Below the pieces are notes generated by a model. It was not told the DNA's origin. It ran no database searches and was given only the letters and a program-made list of their open reading frames with translations. Below are positions 36,667-46,341 of a DNA stretch of 51,030 nucleotides, in pieces; position 1 is the stretch's first letter, and every line of letters starts with the position of its first letter. The stretch spans positions 1 through 51,030 of the forward strand of contig NZ_JACB01000064.1 in assembly GCF_000520975.1 (NCBI RefSeq), written 5' to 3'. A program made the position numbers and the translations under genes. Origin of the DNA: Aquimarina megaterium XH134. Its GTDB lineage: Bacteria > Bacteroidota > Bacteroidia > Flavobacteriales > Flavobacteriaceae.

Positions 36667-37590
36667 TTATCCTGCAAGATCTATATCTTTAAGTTTATTT
36701 TCTTCTGCAGTTTTTGCTTTCTGAGCTGCGTATTCATAACCTTGTCTCCACCAGCTACTCATTAATTTTTTATTAAAAATCAATGAGTTCTCTGTAAGTT
36801 TAGATGGTGTGTAGTATAGATTTAAAGGAACTTCTTTGTTAATCGCTGCTAATTTACCTAATACCGTATCATGGCCTTCGACCTGGTCTAACATATAACT
36901 AAATAGGTTTACCATAAGCGAAAATGGATTTTTACCCAATACTTTATTATGCTCCATGTTTTCTGACTCCAAAATAATGGCATCAACTTCTGTTGCTCCT
37001 CTTCGTATTGCTTCTCGAATAGGTACCATACACCCAAAACCACCATCTGCATATTCACAACCGTCTTTGGTTACCAAGCTCATAAAAGGAACATAGTTAC
37101 AGGATATCCAAACCCAATCACAGAAATCTTCATAAGAAAAATCCTTAATCGATTTATATTCTGTACTATTCTTGGTGAGGTTAGAAACGGTAACTACAAC
37201 ATCTTCAACTTTTGTACGTGCCAGTTTAAATTCTTCTTCAGAAAAGTTTCTGCGTATAGCACGTCGTAAATTTTTACTTTCTCCAAATGTTCGTTTTCTT
37301 TTAATAAATTGCCATAGTGAAGAAAAAAAGTTAATCGATACAAATTCTCTATTTCCTTTTTTTCTAACTACAAAAGGATTTACATTAAAAATTGTATGTT
37401 GGTTAACATTGGTATAGATATCATACATTTTCTCGATATTACCCAAAGCCAATTGCGAAATTAAAAGACTTCCGGTAGAAGTCCCGAGAAACAGGTCATA
37501 TTTCTTACCTTGCTCCTGAATTAAATATTGCGCTACACCACCGGCATAAGCTCCTTTACTTCCTCCTCCTGATATTACTAGTGCTCGCAT
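36667..37590 (-). CDS. Patatin-like phospholipase, second of tandem pair
   Basis: A 307-residue lipid hydrolase of the bacterial patatin family. The oxyanion motif GGGSKGAYAGG is near the N-terminus, the nucleophile elbow is GTSTG (Ser about 45), and the catalytic Asp is in YADGG. No signal peptide and no surface-export domain are seen, so it probably acts in the cytoplasm. It is a close paralog of the gene immediately upstream, sharing long blocks such as DWVWISCNYVPFMSLV against DWIWISCNYPPFMSLV. The start at ATG 37590 is one base after the upstream stop, so translation is coupled. Confidence 0.9.
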   Translation of the reverse strand: MRALVISGGGSKGAYAGGVAQYLIQEQGKKYDLFLGTSTGSLLISQLALGNIEKMYDIYTNVNQHTIFNVNPFVVRKKGNREFVSINFFSSLWQFIKRKRTFGESKNLRRAIRRNFSEEEFKLARTKVEDVVVTVSNLTKNSTEYKSIKDFSYEDFCDWVWISCNYVPFMSLVTKDGCEYADGGFGCMVPIREAIRRGATEVDAIILESENMEHNKVLGKNPFSLMVNLFSYMLDQVEGHDTVLGKLAAINKEVPLNLYYTPSKLTENSLIFNKKLMSSWWRQGYEYAAQKAKTAEENKLKDIDLAG

Positions 37591-37591
37591 A

Positions 37592-38485
37592 TTATAGTGG
37601 GTTCGAAATGTTCTTTTTCTTTGCAAATTTATAACCTTTTGTCCACCATTGTGTCATCTTTTCCTTATCAAAAATTAATGAGTTCGTAGTCAGTACAGTA
37701 GGAGTATAATACAGATCCATTGCTACATCGTGTTCTATTGCCTTAAATTTACCAATTCGAATGTTTTGATGTTCTATCCTATCCATCATAAAATCAACCA
37801 TACTTGTAATTAAGGTAAAGGGGTTTTTGGTAGGCATTCTATTTAAATAATTAATTTCTGTTTCGAGTATAATAACGTCGAGTTCTGTTGCTCCGCGCTT
37901 TATTGCTTCTTCAATAGGTACCATTGATCCTAAACCACCATCAACATAATCACAATGGTTTTTTCTCACCAAACTCATGAAAGGCGGGTAATTGCAAGAT
38001 ATCCATATCCAATCTAAAAAATCCTGATATGTACATTCTTTTATTGATTTATATTCTACTTCATTAGCAGAAAGATTAGTTACTGTAATAACAATATCTT
38101 TTTCTCCCGTTTTTAGTTCTTCAAAATACGATTCAGAAATAGCATTCTCTATCAGATTCCTAAGATTTCTACTATCACCAAACGATTTTTTTCCTTTAAT
38201 TAAATTATATAGTACATTAAAATGATTAATATTGATACTGGTATATCCTCTTTTCTTTTTAATAGTAAACGGGCAGCTTTTAAATATTGAAGATTGGTTT
38301 ACTGAAGTATAAAAAGTTTTGATCTCCTCGATTTTTGATAATGCCAGATGTGATACCAAAAGACTTCCGGTAGATGTACCTATAAACAGGTCATATTTTC
38401 TACCCAAATCCTGAATTAAATACTGTGCAACACCACCTGCAAAAGCTCCTTTACTACCACCACCAGAAATTACTAATGCACGCAT
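37592..38485 (-). CDS. Patatin-like phospholipase, first of tandem pair
   Basis: A 297-residue patatin paralog with GGGSKGAFAGG, GTSTG (catalytic Ser) and YVDGG (catalytic Asp). It differs from its partner mainly in the middle loop and in the C-terminal about 40 residues. The two probably arose by tandem duplication and diverged in substrate choice. It starts 8 bases after the M1 aminopeptidase stop on the same strand, so the three genes are likely one transcript. Confidence 0.9.
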   Translation of the reverse strand: MRALVISGGGSKGAFAGGVAQYLIQDLGRKYDLFIGTSTGSLLVSHLALSKIEEIKTFYTSVNQSSIFKSCPFTIKKKRGYTSININHFNVLYNLIKGKKSFGDSRNLRNLIENAISESYFEELKTGEKDIVITVTNLSANEVEYKSIKECTYQDFLDWIWISCNYPPFMSLVRKNHCDYVDGGLGSMVPIEEAIKRGATELDVIILETEINYLNRMPTKNPFTLITSMVDFMMDRIEHQNIRIGKFKAIEHDVAMDLYYTPTVLTTNSLIFDKEKMTQWWTKGYKFAKKKNISNPL

Positions 38486-38493
38486 GTTTTATG

Positions 38494-40614
38494 TTATGGG
38501 GTTAATTTTTTTTCCAAAAAATCTTGTTGATTCTTTGGTAAACTACCCAATAAAACTACGTATTTCTTTTTATATTTTTCATCCTTGAGTATTTTATCCA
38601 GAATTTTTCTACAAGAGTTCCTAAAACGCCAATTATGATGCGTAGCTCCATCAACAAGGTCTATTAAGGATTGATCAGAAAAAGCTTGTAAACTTTCTAA
38701 ATAAGTAAACGCATTCTCACGAGTACTGAATCCAAATTTTGACGATGTGTAACCCGATAGTTCCAGATAAAATTTTTGATGTTCGCTGGTATGGTAATCC
38801 TTTGTGTTTAATGCTAAAACTAACCATAACATTCTAATATTTTTAGTATTAAAACCTACAATTTCTTTGGTAAGATCCAAATATTCTTTTCTTTTTTCTG
38901 GGAAACTAGTCCATAAATGATAAAGCGCCGGCTCTATGGTAGCATATGAGGTATCTTTTAGCAAAGACTCATATTGTTCTTGTAAATCCTTAGGAACTGC
39001 ACTTAATGTATTGGCAATAGCCTGGCGTACAAAAATGTTATTTGTCTCAAAAGCTTTATCATACAGGGCTATAATCTCTGGAGAGTTTTTCCCTTCTAAT
39101 TGATATACAGCTTCCTGACCAATGTAATCATTTGTAGGAAAATCTAATGCCTTAGCCAAAGTCCCCCATTTTCCAGCCATAGGTTGAGTACGCTCTTGTG
39201 CCAGACCCAGGTAATTTTTAATGAAATCTGATTTTGCAAGTATATCTAATGCTTCTTGCGAAGGGAATTTTATATTCTCTAACCATAATTGCCTAAATGC
39301 TTTCAAATCTTTACCACTCACGGCCGAAGCCATTGCAATAAAATCATTAGTTGTAACATTTTGAAATTTGTGCTTTTCGAGATAATTATGAATTGTAATT
39401 TTAAAACTAGTATCACCAATCAAATTTCTTAATGCATGAATGGCCCACGCTCCTCTTTGATAAAATGTTAGAGAGCTTGCTTTGGGATTCAAAAGTGATG
39501 TTGCGTTCTTTGTTTTGGATAGCTCGGTGAGTTGTTCTGCACTTTCATACAATTTGTATTGAAAATAATCATCTCCAAAAATTTCTTTTTCTGCTAATAA
39601 TGCATAATATGTTGCAAATCCTTCTTGAAGCCAATGATGTGTTCCTTCGGTTTCAGTTACCAAATCTCCAAACCATTGATGTGCCAACTCATGTGCATTG
39701 ACATTAATATAGTTTTGATCAATGAATGCTGTTTCATCAACCATAAAGGCATCAGAAAAAATAGTTGTTCCTGTGTTTTCCATACCTGCATATAAAAAAT
39801 CTTTAACAGGAATTTGCTTATAATTTTGCCAGGGAAACGAAAACCCAATCTCTTTTTCTAAAAAATCAAAAATCTGTTTACTATGCTTATAAGTTGCCTC
39901 GAATTTATGCTTATCCTTGGGGTAATAATACATTTCTAAAGGAGTTCCATTTGCCGAAGTTTCTACTACTTTATCATATTTACCTATGGCAAAAGCAACT
40001 AAGTAGCTACTCATGGGACGTTGCATATCATACTGCCAACTTTGGATAGAATCATTAATCGATTCTGTTTTAGTGAGTTTTCCATTAGCAATAACTTCGT
40101 ACCCCTTATTAAAATTAATCGTAAGATCATATTCAAGCTTCTCATTCATATCATCAAAACTGGGAAGCCAATTAGAGGTATATTTTCCTTGCCCTTGTGT
40201 CCATACCTGATCATTACCTTCATAATCTTTAACAAAATAAAGTGCCTTTTTAGGTTTAGCTTCATAGTAAATCACTAGTTGATACTCGTTTTCTCTTTTA
40301 AAGTTAGAATTTATGATAATCTTCTTATCATCATACTTAAAATCTACATTTTTATCATCTAAAGACACTTTGCTGATTACCATATGCTGAGCATCTACAA
40401 AAACAGATTTCACAGACTTTATTATTTTAAAAGTATATGTTACTTTTCCTTTTATTTTTTTTGATTTAGCATCTACAGTCACATCGACTTTACCATTTTT
40501 AAAATCAACATCAGCTTGTTCCTTTTTAGAATTATGGGGTTGCACAGAAGCTACTTCCTGAGCATTACCGATCGAAGAAAAAACAAGTATTAAAAAGCTT
40601 AAAATAAATTTCAT
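38494..40614 (-). CDS. M1 family metallopeptidase (aminopeptidase N-like)
   Basis: A 706-residue exported protease with a signal peptide (about 1-19). It cleaves N-terminal residues from peptides. The M1 signature is present as GMENTG (substrate N-terminus binding), HELAHQWFGDLVTE with zinc-binding HExxH (around residue 308) and the third Glu ligand 18-19 residues later in WLQEGFATYYA. The C-terminal helical repeat region is shorter than in E. coli PepN. It is probably periplasmic. It is the first gene of a likely transcript with the two patatins. Confidence 0.93.
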   Translation of the reverse strand: MKFILSFLILVFSSIGNAQEVASVQPHNSKKEQADVDFKNGKVDVTVDAKSKKIKGKVTYTFKIIKSVKSVFVDAQHMVISKVSLDDKNVDFKYDDKKIIINSNFKRENEYQLVIYYEAKPKKALYFVKDYEGNDQVWTQGQGKYTSNWLPSFDDMNEKLEYDLTINFNKGYEVIANGKLTKTESINDSIQSWQYDMQRPMSSYLVAFAIGKYDKVVETSANGTPLEMYYYPKDKHKFEATYKHSKQIFDFLEKEIGFSFPWQNYKQIPVKDFLYAGMENTGTTIFSDAFMVDETAFIDQNYINVNAHELAHQWFGDLVTETEGTHHWLQEGFATYYALLAEKEIFGDDYFQYKLYESAEQLTELSKTKNATSLLNPKASSLTFYQRGAWAIHALRNLIGDTSFKITIHNYLEKHKFQNVTTNDFIAMASAVSGKDLKAFRQLWLENIKFPSQEALDILAKSDFIKNYLGLAQERTQPMAGKWGTLAKALDFPTNDYIGQEAVYQLEGKNSPEIIALYDKAFETNNIFVRQAIANTLSAVPKDLQEQYESLLKDTSYATIEPALYHLWTSFPEKRKEYLDLTKEIVGFNTKNIRMLWLVLALNTKDYHTSEHQKFYLELSGYTSSKFGFSTRENAFTYLESLQAFSDQSLIDLVDGATHHNWRFRNSCRKILDKILKDEKYKKKYVVLLGSLPKNQQDFLEKKLTP

Positions 40615-40713
40615 ACTACACGTAAATCAAATGTTCTGCCAAAATAACGAAATTAGTCTGTTTATGTTACAAATTTTAGATTGACAATATTTCTATAATA
40701 TAGTATATTCGCT

Positions 40714-42819
40714 ATGATGAATCCTAATATTTTACAAACTCCCATAGATTATCTAAAAGGTGTTGGCCCATCCCGTGCTACCTTACTTCGGTCAGAACTG
40801 GGGATTCATACATACCAGGATTTGGTTAACTTTTTCCCGAATCGATATCTTGATAAAACACAATATTATAAAATCAACCAATTGCAACGCAATTCGGCAG
40901 AGGTACAAATTATAGGTAAGATTATTAATATTAAAACGGTAGAGCAAAAAAAAGGAAAGCGATTAGTTGCTAAATTTGTAGATGATACAGGTTCTATAGA
41001 GCTAGTTTGGTTTAGAGGACAGAAGTGGATTCGTGAAAATTTAAAAATCAATACTCCTTATGTCATTTTTGGAAAAACCAAATACTATAATGGTTTTAGT
41101 ATGCCACACCCCGATATGGAGCTATTGACAGAGCATCAAAAAAATCTAAGAACGGTAATGCAACCCATATATCCTTCTACCGAAAAGCTCTCTAATAAAG
41201 GTATCACCAACCGCGTGATGAGTAAAATGATGCAACAATTGTTTGTAGAGACCAAAGTACGTTTCTATGATACATTGTCTCAGGAAATTCTTGAGGATCT
41301 TAAACTTATTTCAAAAAGTGAAGCTGTTTTTAATATTCATTTTCCTAAAAGCCAGGAATTATTATCCAAAGCGCAATATCGGCTTAAATTTGAAGAGCTA
41401 TTTTATATTCAGCTACAGCTGATCACTAAAAAACTAATTCGAAAACAAAAAATAAAAGGGTTTCCATTTACTGAAGTGGGTAAGCATTTTAATAATTTCT
41501 ATAAAGACTACCTTCCTTTTGATCTTACCAATGCACAAAAACGGGTGATCAAAGAAATTAGAAATGATATTGGAAGTAGTGCTCAAATGAATCGTCTTTT
41601 GCAAGGAGATGTAGGATCGGGAAAAACAATTGTGGGATTGATGACAATGTTATTGGCTATTGATAATGGATTTCAAGCTTGTTTAATGGCTCCAACGGCA
41701 ATCCTGGCAAATCAACATTATCAGGGGATTACTGCACTTACCAAAGATCTTGATATTAATGTAAAATTATTAATGGGTAGTTCTACAGCCAAAGAACGAC
41801 GAAAAATCCACGAAGAACTAGAAGAAGGGTCATTACATATCCTAATTGGTACTCATGCTGTATTAGAAGATAAAGTGCAGTTTAAAAATCTGGGGTTAGC
41901 TATTATTGATGAGCAACATCGATTTGGAGTAGCACAACGTGCTAAGTTATGGCATAAAAACACTTATCCACCTCATATTCTGGTAATGACAGCAACTCCG
42001 ATTCCCAGGACATTAGCGATGAGTTTATATGGTGATCTGGATATTTCGGTAATTGATGAACTTCCGCCAGGTCGTAAAGCTATTAAAACGGTACATCGAT
42101 ACGATAGTAACCGATTAAAAGTATTTAAATTCATTTCTGAAGAAATACAAAAAGGAAGACAAATTTATATTGTTTATCCATTGATACAGGAATCAGAAGC
42201 TATGGATTATAAAGATCTTATGGATGGGTATGAAAGTATAGCTCGCTCTTTTCCCCCTCCCGAGTATCAAATTTCTATTGTTCATGGTAAAATGAAACCT
42301 GCTGATAAAGATTATGAAATGGAACGCTTTGTAAAAGGTGAAACCCAAATTATGGTTGCTACTACTGTAATTGAAGTTGGAGTTAATGTACCAAATGCCA
42401 GTGTAATGATTATAGAAAGTGCAGAACGTTTTGGGTTATCACAATTGCATCAGTTACGAGGACGTGTAGGTCGTGGAGCGGAACAAAGTTTTTGCATTCT
42501 TATGACTAGCTTCAAATTATCTGCAGACAGTAAGACCCGATTAGAAACTATGGTACGTACCAATGATGGTTTTGATATTGCCGAAGTAGATCTAAAGTTA
42601 CGAGGCCCGGGAGATATTATGGGTACCCAGCAAAGTGGTGTGCTTAATCTTAAAATAGCAGATATCGTAAGAGATAATGATATTCTGAAAACAGCAAGGC
42701 ACTATGCTATGAAAATACTAAATGAAGATCCTTCGCTATCTTTAGAAAAAAATAAAGTATTACTCTACACCTATCAGCAACTTGCCAAACATAAGAATAT
42801 ATGGAATTACATTTCTTAA
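40714..42819 (+). CDS. recG: ATP-dependent DNA helicase RecG
   Basis: A 701-residue branch-migration helicase that remodels stalled forks and Holliday junctions. It has an N-terminal wedge/OB domain (PIDYLKGVGPSRATLL and FVDDTGSIELVWFRGQ). Walker A is GDVGSGKTIVG, the Walker B box is DEQHRFGVAQR (the RecG form of DEAD), and ATPIPRTLAM and LRGRVGRG are present. The size matches the family. It is divergent from the M1 peptidase across 99 bp. Confidence 0.97.
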   Translation: MMNPNILQTPIDYLKGVGPSRATLLRSELGIHTYQDLVNFFPNRYLDKTQYYKINQLQRNSAEVQIIGKIINIKTVEQKKGKRLVAKFVDDTGSIELVWFRGQKWIRENLKINTPYVIFGKTKYYNGFSMPHPDMELLTEHQKNLRTVMQPIYPSTEKLSNKGITNRVMSKMMQQLFVETKVRFYDTLSQEILEDLKLISKSEAVFNIHFPKSQELLSKAQYRLKFEELFYIQLQLITKKLIRKQKIKGFPFTEVGKHFNNFYKDYLPFDLTNAQKRVIKEIRNDIGSSAQMNRLLQGDVGSGKTIVGLMTMLLAIDNGFQACLMAPTAILANQHYQGITALTKDLDINVKLLMGSSTAKERRKIHEELEEGSLHILIGTHAVLEDKVQFKNLGLAIIDEQHRFGVAQRAKLWHKNTYPPHILVMTATPIPRTLAMSLYGDLDISVIDELPPGRKAIKTVHRYDSNRLKVFKFISEEIQKGRQIYIVYPLIQESEAMDYKDLMDGYESIARSFPPPEYQISIVHGKMKPADKDYEMERFVKGETQIMVATTVIEVGVNVPNASVMIIESAERFGLSQLHQLRGRVGRGAEQSFCILMTSFKLSADSKTRLETMVRTNDGFDIAEVDLKLRGPGDIMGTQQSGVLNLKIADIVRDNDILKTARHYAMKILNEDPSLSLEKNKVLLYTYQQLAKHKNIWNYIS

Positions 42820-42940
42820 TACATAATAAATACTATACTATCATATTTAGTTAATTTATAATCTAAAATAAGAACTGTATTACGATATCTTTGAAATCTC
42901 TAAACAAAGTAGTTAAAAAATAAATAAAGACTTCTTAAAA

Positions 42941-43468
42941 ATGCCATATCAACAGATACCAGAATATCCAGAGAATTATTCATCTGGTAACATAATTTCT
43001 AGACTTATAGATGGTCTTGGATATCGTTATTATTGGGCTACAGATAATCTTACAGATATCGATCTAAAATATAAGCCATCTGCCAAAGGATTTAATACAT
43101 ATGAAACCATAGAACATATATATTGGCTTTCAATAATGATTACGAATACTGCGCAAAATTTACCTAGTATCAGACTTACTCCAAACGATCTATCTCCTCT
43201 GAATTTTGATATCTTAAGAGAAAAAACGCTGTACAATCTAAAGAAGGCAAGTGAATTATATGCAAAAAATACAAAAGACGATATGGATAACTATATGGTC
43301 GTTATACAAAGTGATGGATACAAAGGAGAATTCCCTTTCTGGCATATGATCAATGGTCCAATATCTGATGCGCTCTACCACACAGGACAAATAGTATCGT
43401 TTAGGAGGACAACTGGTAATCCAATAGATCCAAAAGTTAATGTATTTACAGGAAAAGCAAGGAGTTAA
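42941..43468 (+). CDS. DinB-like family protein
   Basis: A 175-residue protein with the DinB/YfiT four-helix-bundle pattern. Candidate metal ligands are His59 (TIEHIYW), His135 and His147 (ALYHTGQIVSFRR), the last in the typical HxGQ position. Members are often thiol-dependent S-transferases or of unknown function. No neighbouring thiol-biosynthesis genes are present. It stands alone after recG. Confidence 0.7.
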   Translation: MPYQQIPEYPENYSSGNIISRLIDGLGYRYYWATDNLTDIDLKYKPSAKGFNTYETIEHIYWLSIMITNTAQNLPSIRLTPNDLSPLNFDILREKTLYNLKKASELYAKNTKDDMDNYMVVIQSDGYKGEFPFWHMINGPISDALYHTGQIVSFRRTTGNPIDPKVNVFTGKARS

Positions 43469-43614
43469 ATTTTGGTTAAGAAGAGATTTAAACGATTTTT
43501 TCATTCATATAATCATATTTTTATCTCTTGTAATCCTAAGTTTTCAGGTCTTTTAGAGCCTTTGGGTTACCTATTATTAGTTTAGTGCTTTACTATAAAT
43601 TTTTAGTATTAATT

Positions 43615-44145
43615 ATGAGTCATGAGGAATATATTATAAAAGAAGCTGCTCCAGATGAGTTTGCAAAAATTGGAGAACTAATGGTTGATGTATATTCACA
43701 GTTAGAAGGTTTTCCTTCTAAAAAGGAACAACCCAACTATTATAAAATGTTGGCTGATATCGGAAGTTTAACAAAGAATCCTAAAACTAAGTTGTTGGTC
43801 GCTATTTCTTCAAATAAAAAAATAGGAGGCGGTGTTGTTTATTTTGGTGACATGAAATATTATGGTTCTGGCGGTACGGCTACAACAGAAAAACATGCTT
43901 CTGGATTTAGGTTACTGGCAGTCGATCCAGCTACCAGAGGTAAAGGTTTAGGCAAACGTTTAACAAATGCTTGTATACAGATTGCAAAAAATGAAAAACA
44001 AAATCAAATGATAATTCATTCTACAAAAGCTATGCAGGTAGCATGGAAAATGTATGAAAACATGGGGTTTAAAAGATCAGAAGATTTAGACTTTATGCAA
44101 GGAGAACTTCCTGTTTTTGGTTTTAGATTAGTACTTCAAGAATAA
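43615..44145 (+). CDS. GNAT family N-acetyltransferase
   Basis: A 176-residue acetyl-CoA-dependent transferase. The acetyl-CoA loop reads RLLAVDPATRGKGLGKRLTNACI (the Q/RxxGxG/A motif). An early APDEFAKIGELMVDVY helix and the late AMQVAWKMYENMGF are typical. The acceptor is unknown. The ATG at 43615 is chosen over a GTG ten codons earlier. A LysE transporter follows 45 bases later on the same strand. Confidence 0.88.
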   Translation: MSHEEYIIKEAAPDEFAKIGELMVDVYSQLEGFPSKKEQPNYYKMLADIGSLTKNPKTKLLVAISSNKKIGGGVVYFGDMKYYGSGGTATTEKHASGFRLLAVDPATRGKGLGKRLTNACIQIAKNEKQNQMIIHSTKAMQVAWKMYENMGFKRSEDLDFMQGELPVFGFRLVLQE

Positions 44146-44190
44146 TGAATTTCATTAAAATAATTAGACATAATACACTACGCTACTACT

Positions 44191-44850
44191 ATGATACTAC
44201 CAGATTTTGAAAATATTGTATTTTTCTTGGCAGCTGCCTCTATATTAATTCTTATACCCGGCCCGTCTGTTCTTTATATTATGGCCAAAAGTGTCGAACA
44301 GGGATATAAGGCAGGTATTGTTTCAGTTTTAGGAATAGGTATTGGAAGCATGATTCATGTTGCTGCCGCTGCAATAGGGATTTCTTCTATATTGCTAACA
44401 TCTTCTACTGCATTTTCGATTGTAAAGTATCTAGGAGCTATCTATCTTATTTATCTAGGTATCAAGAAATTATTAGAAAAAACACCTAGTAAGCAACCAG
44501 TAATTACAAATAAAGACAAGCGATTAGACAAAATTTTTTATGAAGGTATTATAGTGAATACTTTTAATCCTAAGACAGCAATATTCTTTTTTTCTTTTTT
44601 ACCGCAATTCATAAATATTGATAAAGGAGGTAATGCCAGTCAAATATTATTTCTTGGTATTTTGTTTACTGTTTTTGCAATATTGAGCGACACCTTATAT
44701 GTTTTACTTTCTGTAAAAATATCAAAATGGTTTACTAGCTCAAAAAAATACCTCAAAAGACAAAAAAATATTACAGGTTCTATTTACATAGCTCTTGGTC
44801 TAATAACGCTAACCATTAACCAGCCTACAACACATTCTAATACTAAATAA
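44191..44850 (+). CDS. LysE/RhtB family amino-acid exporter
   Basis: A 219-residue inner-membrane exporter with about six transmembrane segments. The N-terminal signature ILIPGPSVLYIMAKSVEQGYKAGI is the LysE/RhtB hallmark, and GAIYLIYLGIKKLLE and FNPKTAIFFFSFLPQFI are characteristic. Such proteins export amino acids or related compounds such as homoserine. It lies between the GNAT enzyme and the glycerophosphodiesterase-like gene, possibly in one transcript. Confidence 0.9.
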   Translation: MILPDFENIVFFLAAASILILIPGPSVLYIMAKSVEQGYKAGIVSVLGIGIGSMIHVAAAAIGISSILLTSSTAFSIVKYLGAIYLIYLGIKKLLEKTPSKQPVITNKDKRLDKIFYEGIIVNTFNPKTAIFFFSFLPQFINIDKGGNASQILFLGILFTVFAILSDTLYVLLSVKISKWFTSSKKYLKRQKNITGSIYIALGLITLTINQPTTHSNTK

Positions 44851-44956
44851 TTAGATATTCATATCATTTAATACATTCATCACCAGTTTTTTTGTCACTA
44901 CACCCTGAAAACGAAGTCCTTTTACCGAATCATATGATACAAAATAATAGTTAGGT

Positions 44957-45733
44957 ATGGAAATAGTATGTTACGGTTGTGGAAGAGGTGAAAATCCTGA
45001 AAATACAATTGAAGGAATACACCATTGTCAATCAATAAATCCAGATTGGTGGGTAGAAATGGATATTCAGATTACTAAAGATCAAAAATTAGTGCTATTT
45101 CATGATTATCAAACAAAACGAATCACTGGGGTAAACAACAAAATTCACTTACTTACTCTAAAAGAAATACAGCAGTTAAATGCAGGGTATAATTTTAATG
45201 TTGAAAATGAATTTATATACCGTGAGAACCCTATACAAATCCCAACTGTAGAAGAGGTGTTTCAAAAATTCCCAAAAGCTAAATTATTACTCGATCTTCA
45301 TACAAATAACCTCTTGGCGGTTACTCGACTGATTACATTAATTAAAAAATATGCTATGGCTAACCAGATAATTATAGTTAGTCGATATGATGAAGTAATC
45401 TCTTCTTTCAAAAAGAAACGCCCCAAATGGAGGTATGGTGTACCTACCAAAGAAGCAAAGAAAATGATCTACAGTAGTTTCCTTTATTTAGATAAATTCT
45501 TTCCTATTACATCAGATATACTAATGCTTCCTAAAAAAGCTGGTAAAGTAAATGTTTTAACAAAAAGAGTGGTCAAGCATGTAAAAAAACGAAACAGAAC
45601 ACTTTGGGCCTGGATGTATGAAGGAGAAATAATAGAAACTGTAGATAATGAAATAGAACTAAACGAAATGAAAGAACTTGGGGTTAATGGAATATTTACT
45701 GGTTACCCAAAAAAGCTTATGAATCAATTATAG
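44957..45733 (+). CDS. Glycerophosphodiester phosphodiesterase-like protein with altered active site
   Basis: A 258-residue TIM-barrel protein of the GDPD family. PENTIEG, VEMDIQITKDQKLVLFHD and the late GVNGIFTGYP match the family. The usual N-terminal catalytic HRG is GRG here (in CYGCGRGENPENT), so the first catalytic His is missing. The metal-binding Glu/Asp pair (EMD) and the second His (FHD) are kept. The enzyme may be inactive, act differently, or use a nearby Cys. Its stop (TAG) shares a base with the next gene's GTG start, so they are coupled. Confidence 0.75.
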   Translation: MEIVCYGCGRGENPENTIEGIHHCQSINPDWWVEMDIQITKDQKLVLFHDYQTKRITGVNNKIHLLTLKEIQQLNAGYNFNVENEFIYRENPIQIPTVEEVFQKFPKAKLLLDLHTNNLLAVTRLITLIKKYAMANQIIIVSRYDEVISSFKKKRPKWRYGVPTKEAKKMIYSSFLYLDKFFPITSDILMLPKKAGKVNVLTKRVVKHVKKRNRTLWAWMYEGEIIETVDNEIELNEMKELGVNGIFTGYPKKLMNQL

Positions 45734-46278
45734 TGAATAAAGATCTCATGAAACCAAAACTAATCATTTTGTCTGATCTATGGGGAAAGAAAAAATCAGA
45801 TTGGGTTGCTTATTATATCAAAGAGCTTCAAGATCATTTTGTGTTGCAATATTATGACTGCTGTGAATTAGGAGCATTAGATACATCAACATACACCGAA
45901 GAAAACCTTCATAAACAATTCACTAACAGAGGAATTGATCGGGCAGTACAAAACTTGCTTACCCTAGAAAAAGGAAAAATACATATCCTTGCGTTTAGTG
46001 TTGGTGGGGTCATTGGCTGGAAATCGGCTATAAAAAACCAGAATATATTATCATTATACGCGGTTTCATCAACAAGGTTACGATATGAAACAAATAAACC
46101 CAAAACAAAAATAAAACTCTATTTTGGAGAAAATGATATATATTCTCCAAAAAACAAATGGTATACTCTAATGGGTATTACTCCCATTATAGAAAAAGGA
46201 AAAAAGCATCAACTATATATCGAACCAGAATTTGCTGTACAATTAAGCAATAGAATTAAAAATAGCATAAATCATTAA
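45733..46278 (+). CDS. Small alpha/beta-hydrolase-like protein
   Basis: A 181-residue protein. ILAFSVGGVIGW provides a GxSxG-like nucleophile elbow (A-F-S-V-G). LIILSDLWG at the start and LYFGENDIYSPKN late in the chain fit the strand after the nucleophile and the acid loop. KGKKHQLYIEPE may carry the catalytic His. It is short for a complete hydrolase, so it may be a minimal esterase. A GTG at 45733 overlaps the upstream stop; an ATG at 45748 is the alternative start. Confidence 0.6.
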   Translation: MNKDLMKPKLIILSDLWGKKKSDWVAYYIKELQDHFVLQYYDCCELGALDTSTYTEENLHKQFTNRGIDRAVQNLLTLEKGKIHILAFSVGGVIGWKSAIKNQNILSLYAVSSTRLRYETNKPKTKIKLYFGENDIYSPKNKWYTLMGITPIIEKGKKHQLYIEPEFAVQLSNRIKNSINH

Positions 46279-46280
46279 AT

Positions 46281-46320
46281 AAAAAAAGCCTCACAATACT
46301 ATAATACTGTAAGGCTTTAG
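46281..46320. terminator. Convergent terminator
   Basis: AAAGCCT (46285-46291) pairs with AGGCTTT (46312-46318), and inner A/T-rich pairing extends the stem. A T-run follows on the minus strand, so it mainly serves the endonuclease gene and may also end the plus-strand operon. Confidence 0.75.
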
Positions 46321-46341
46321 TAATTACACTTGCAAAAAAAA

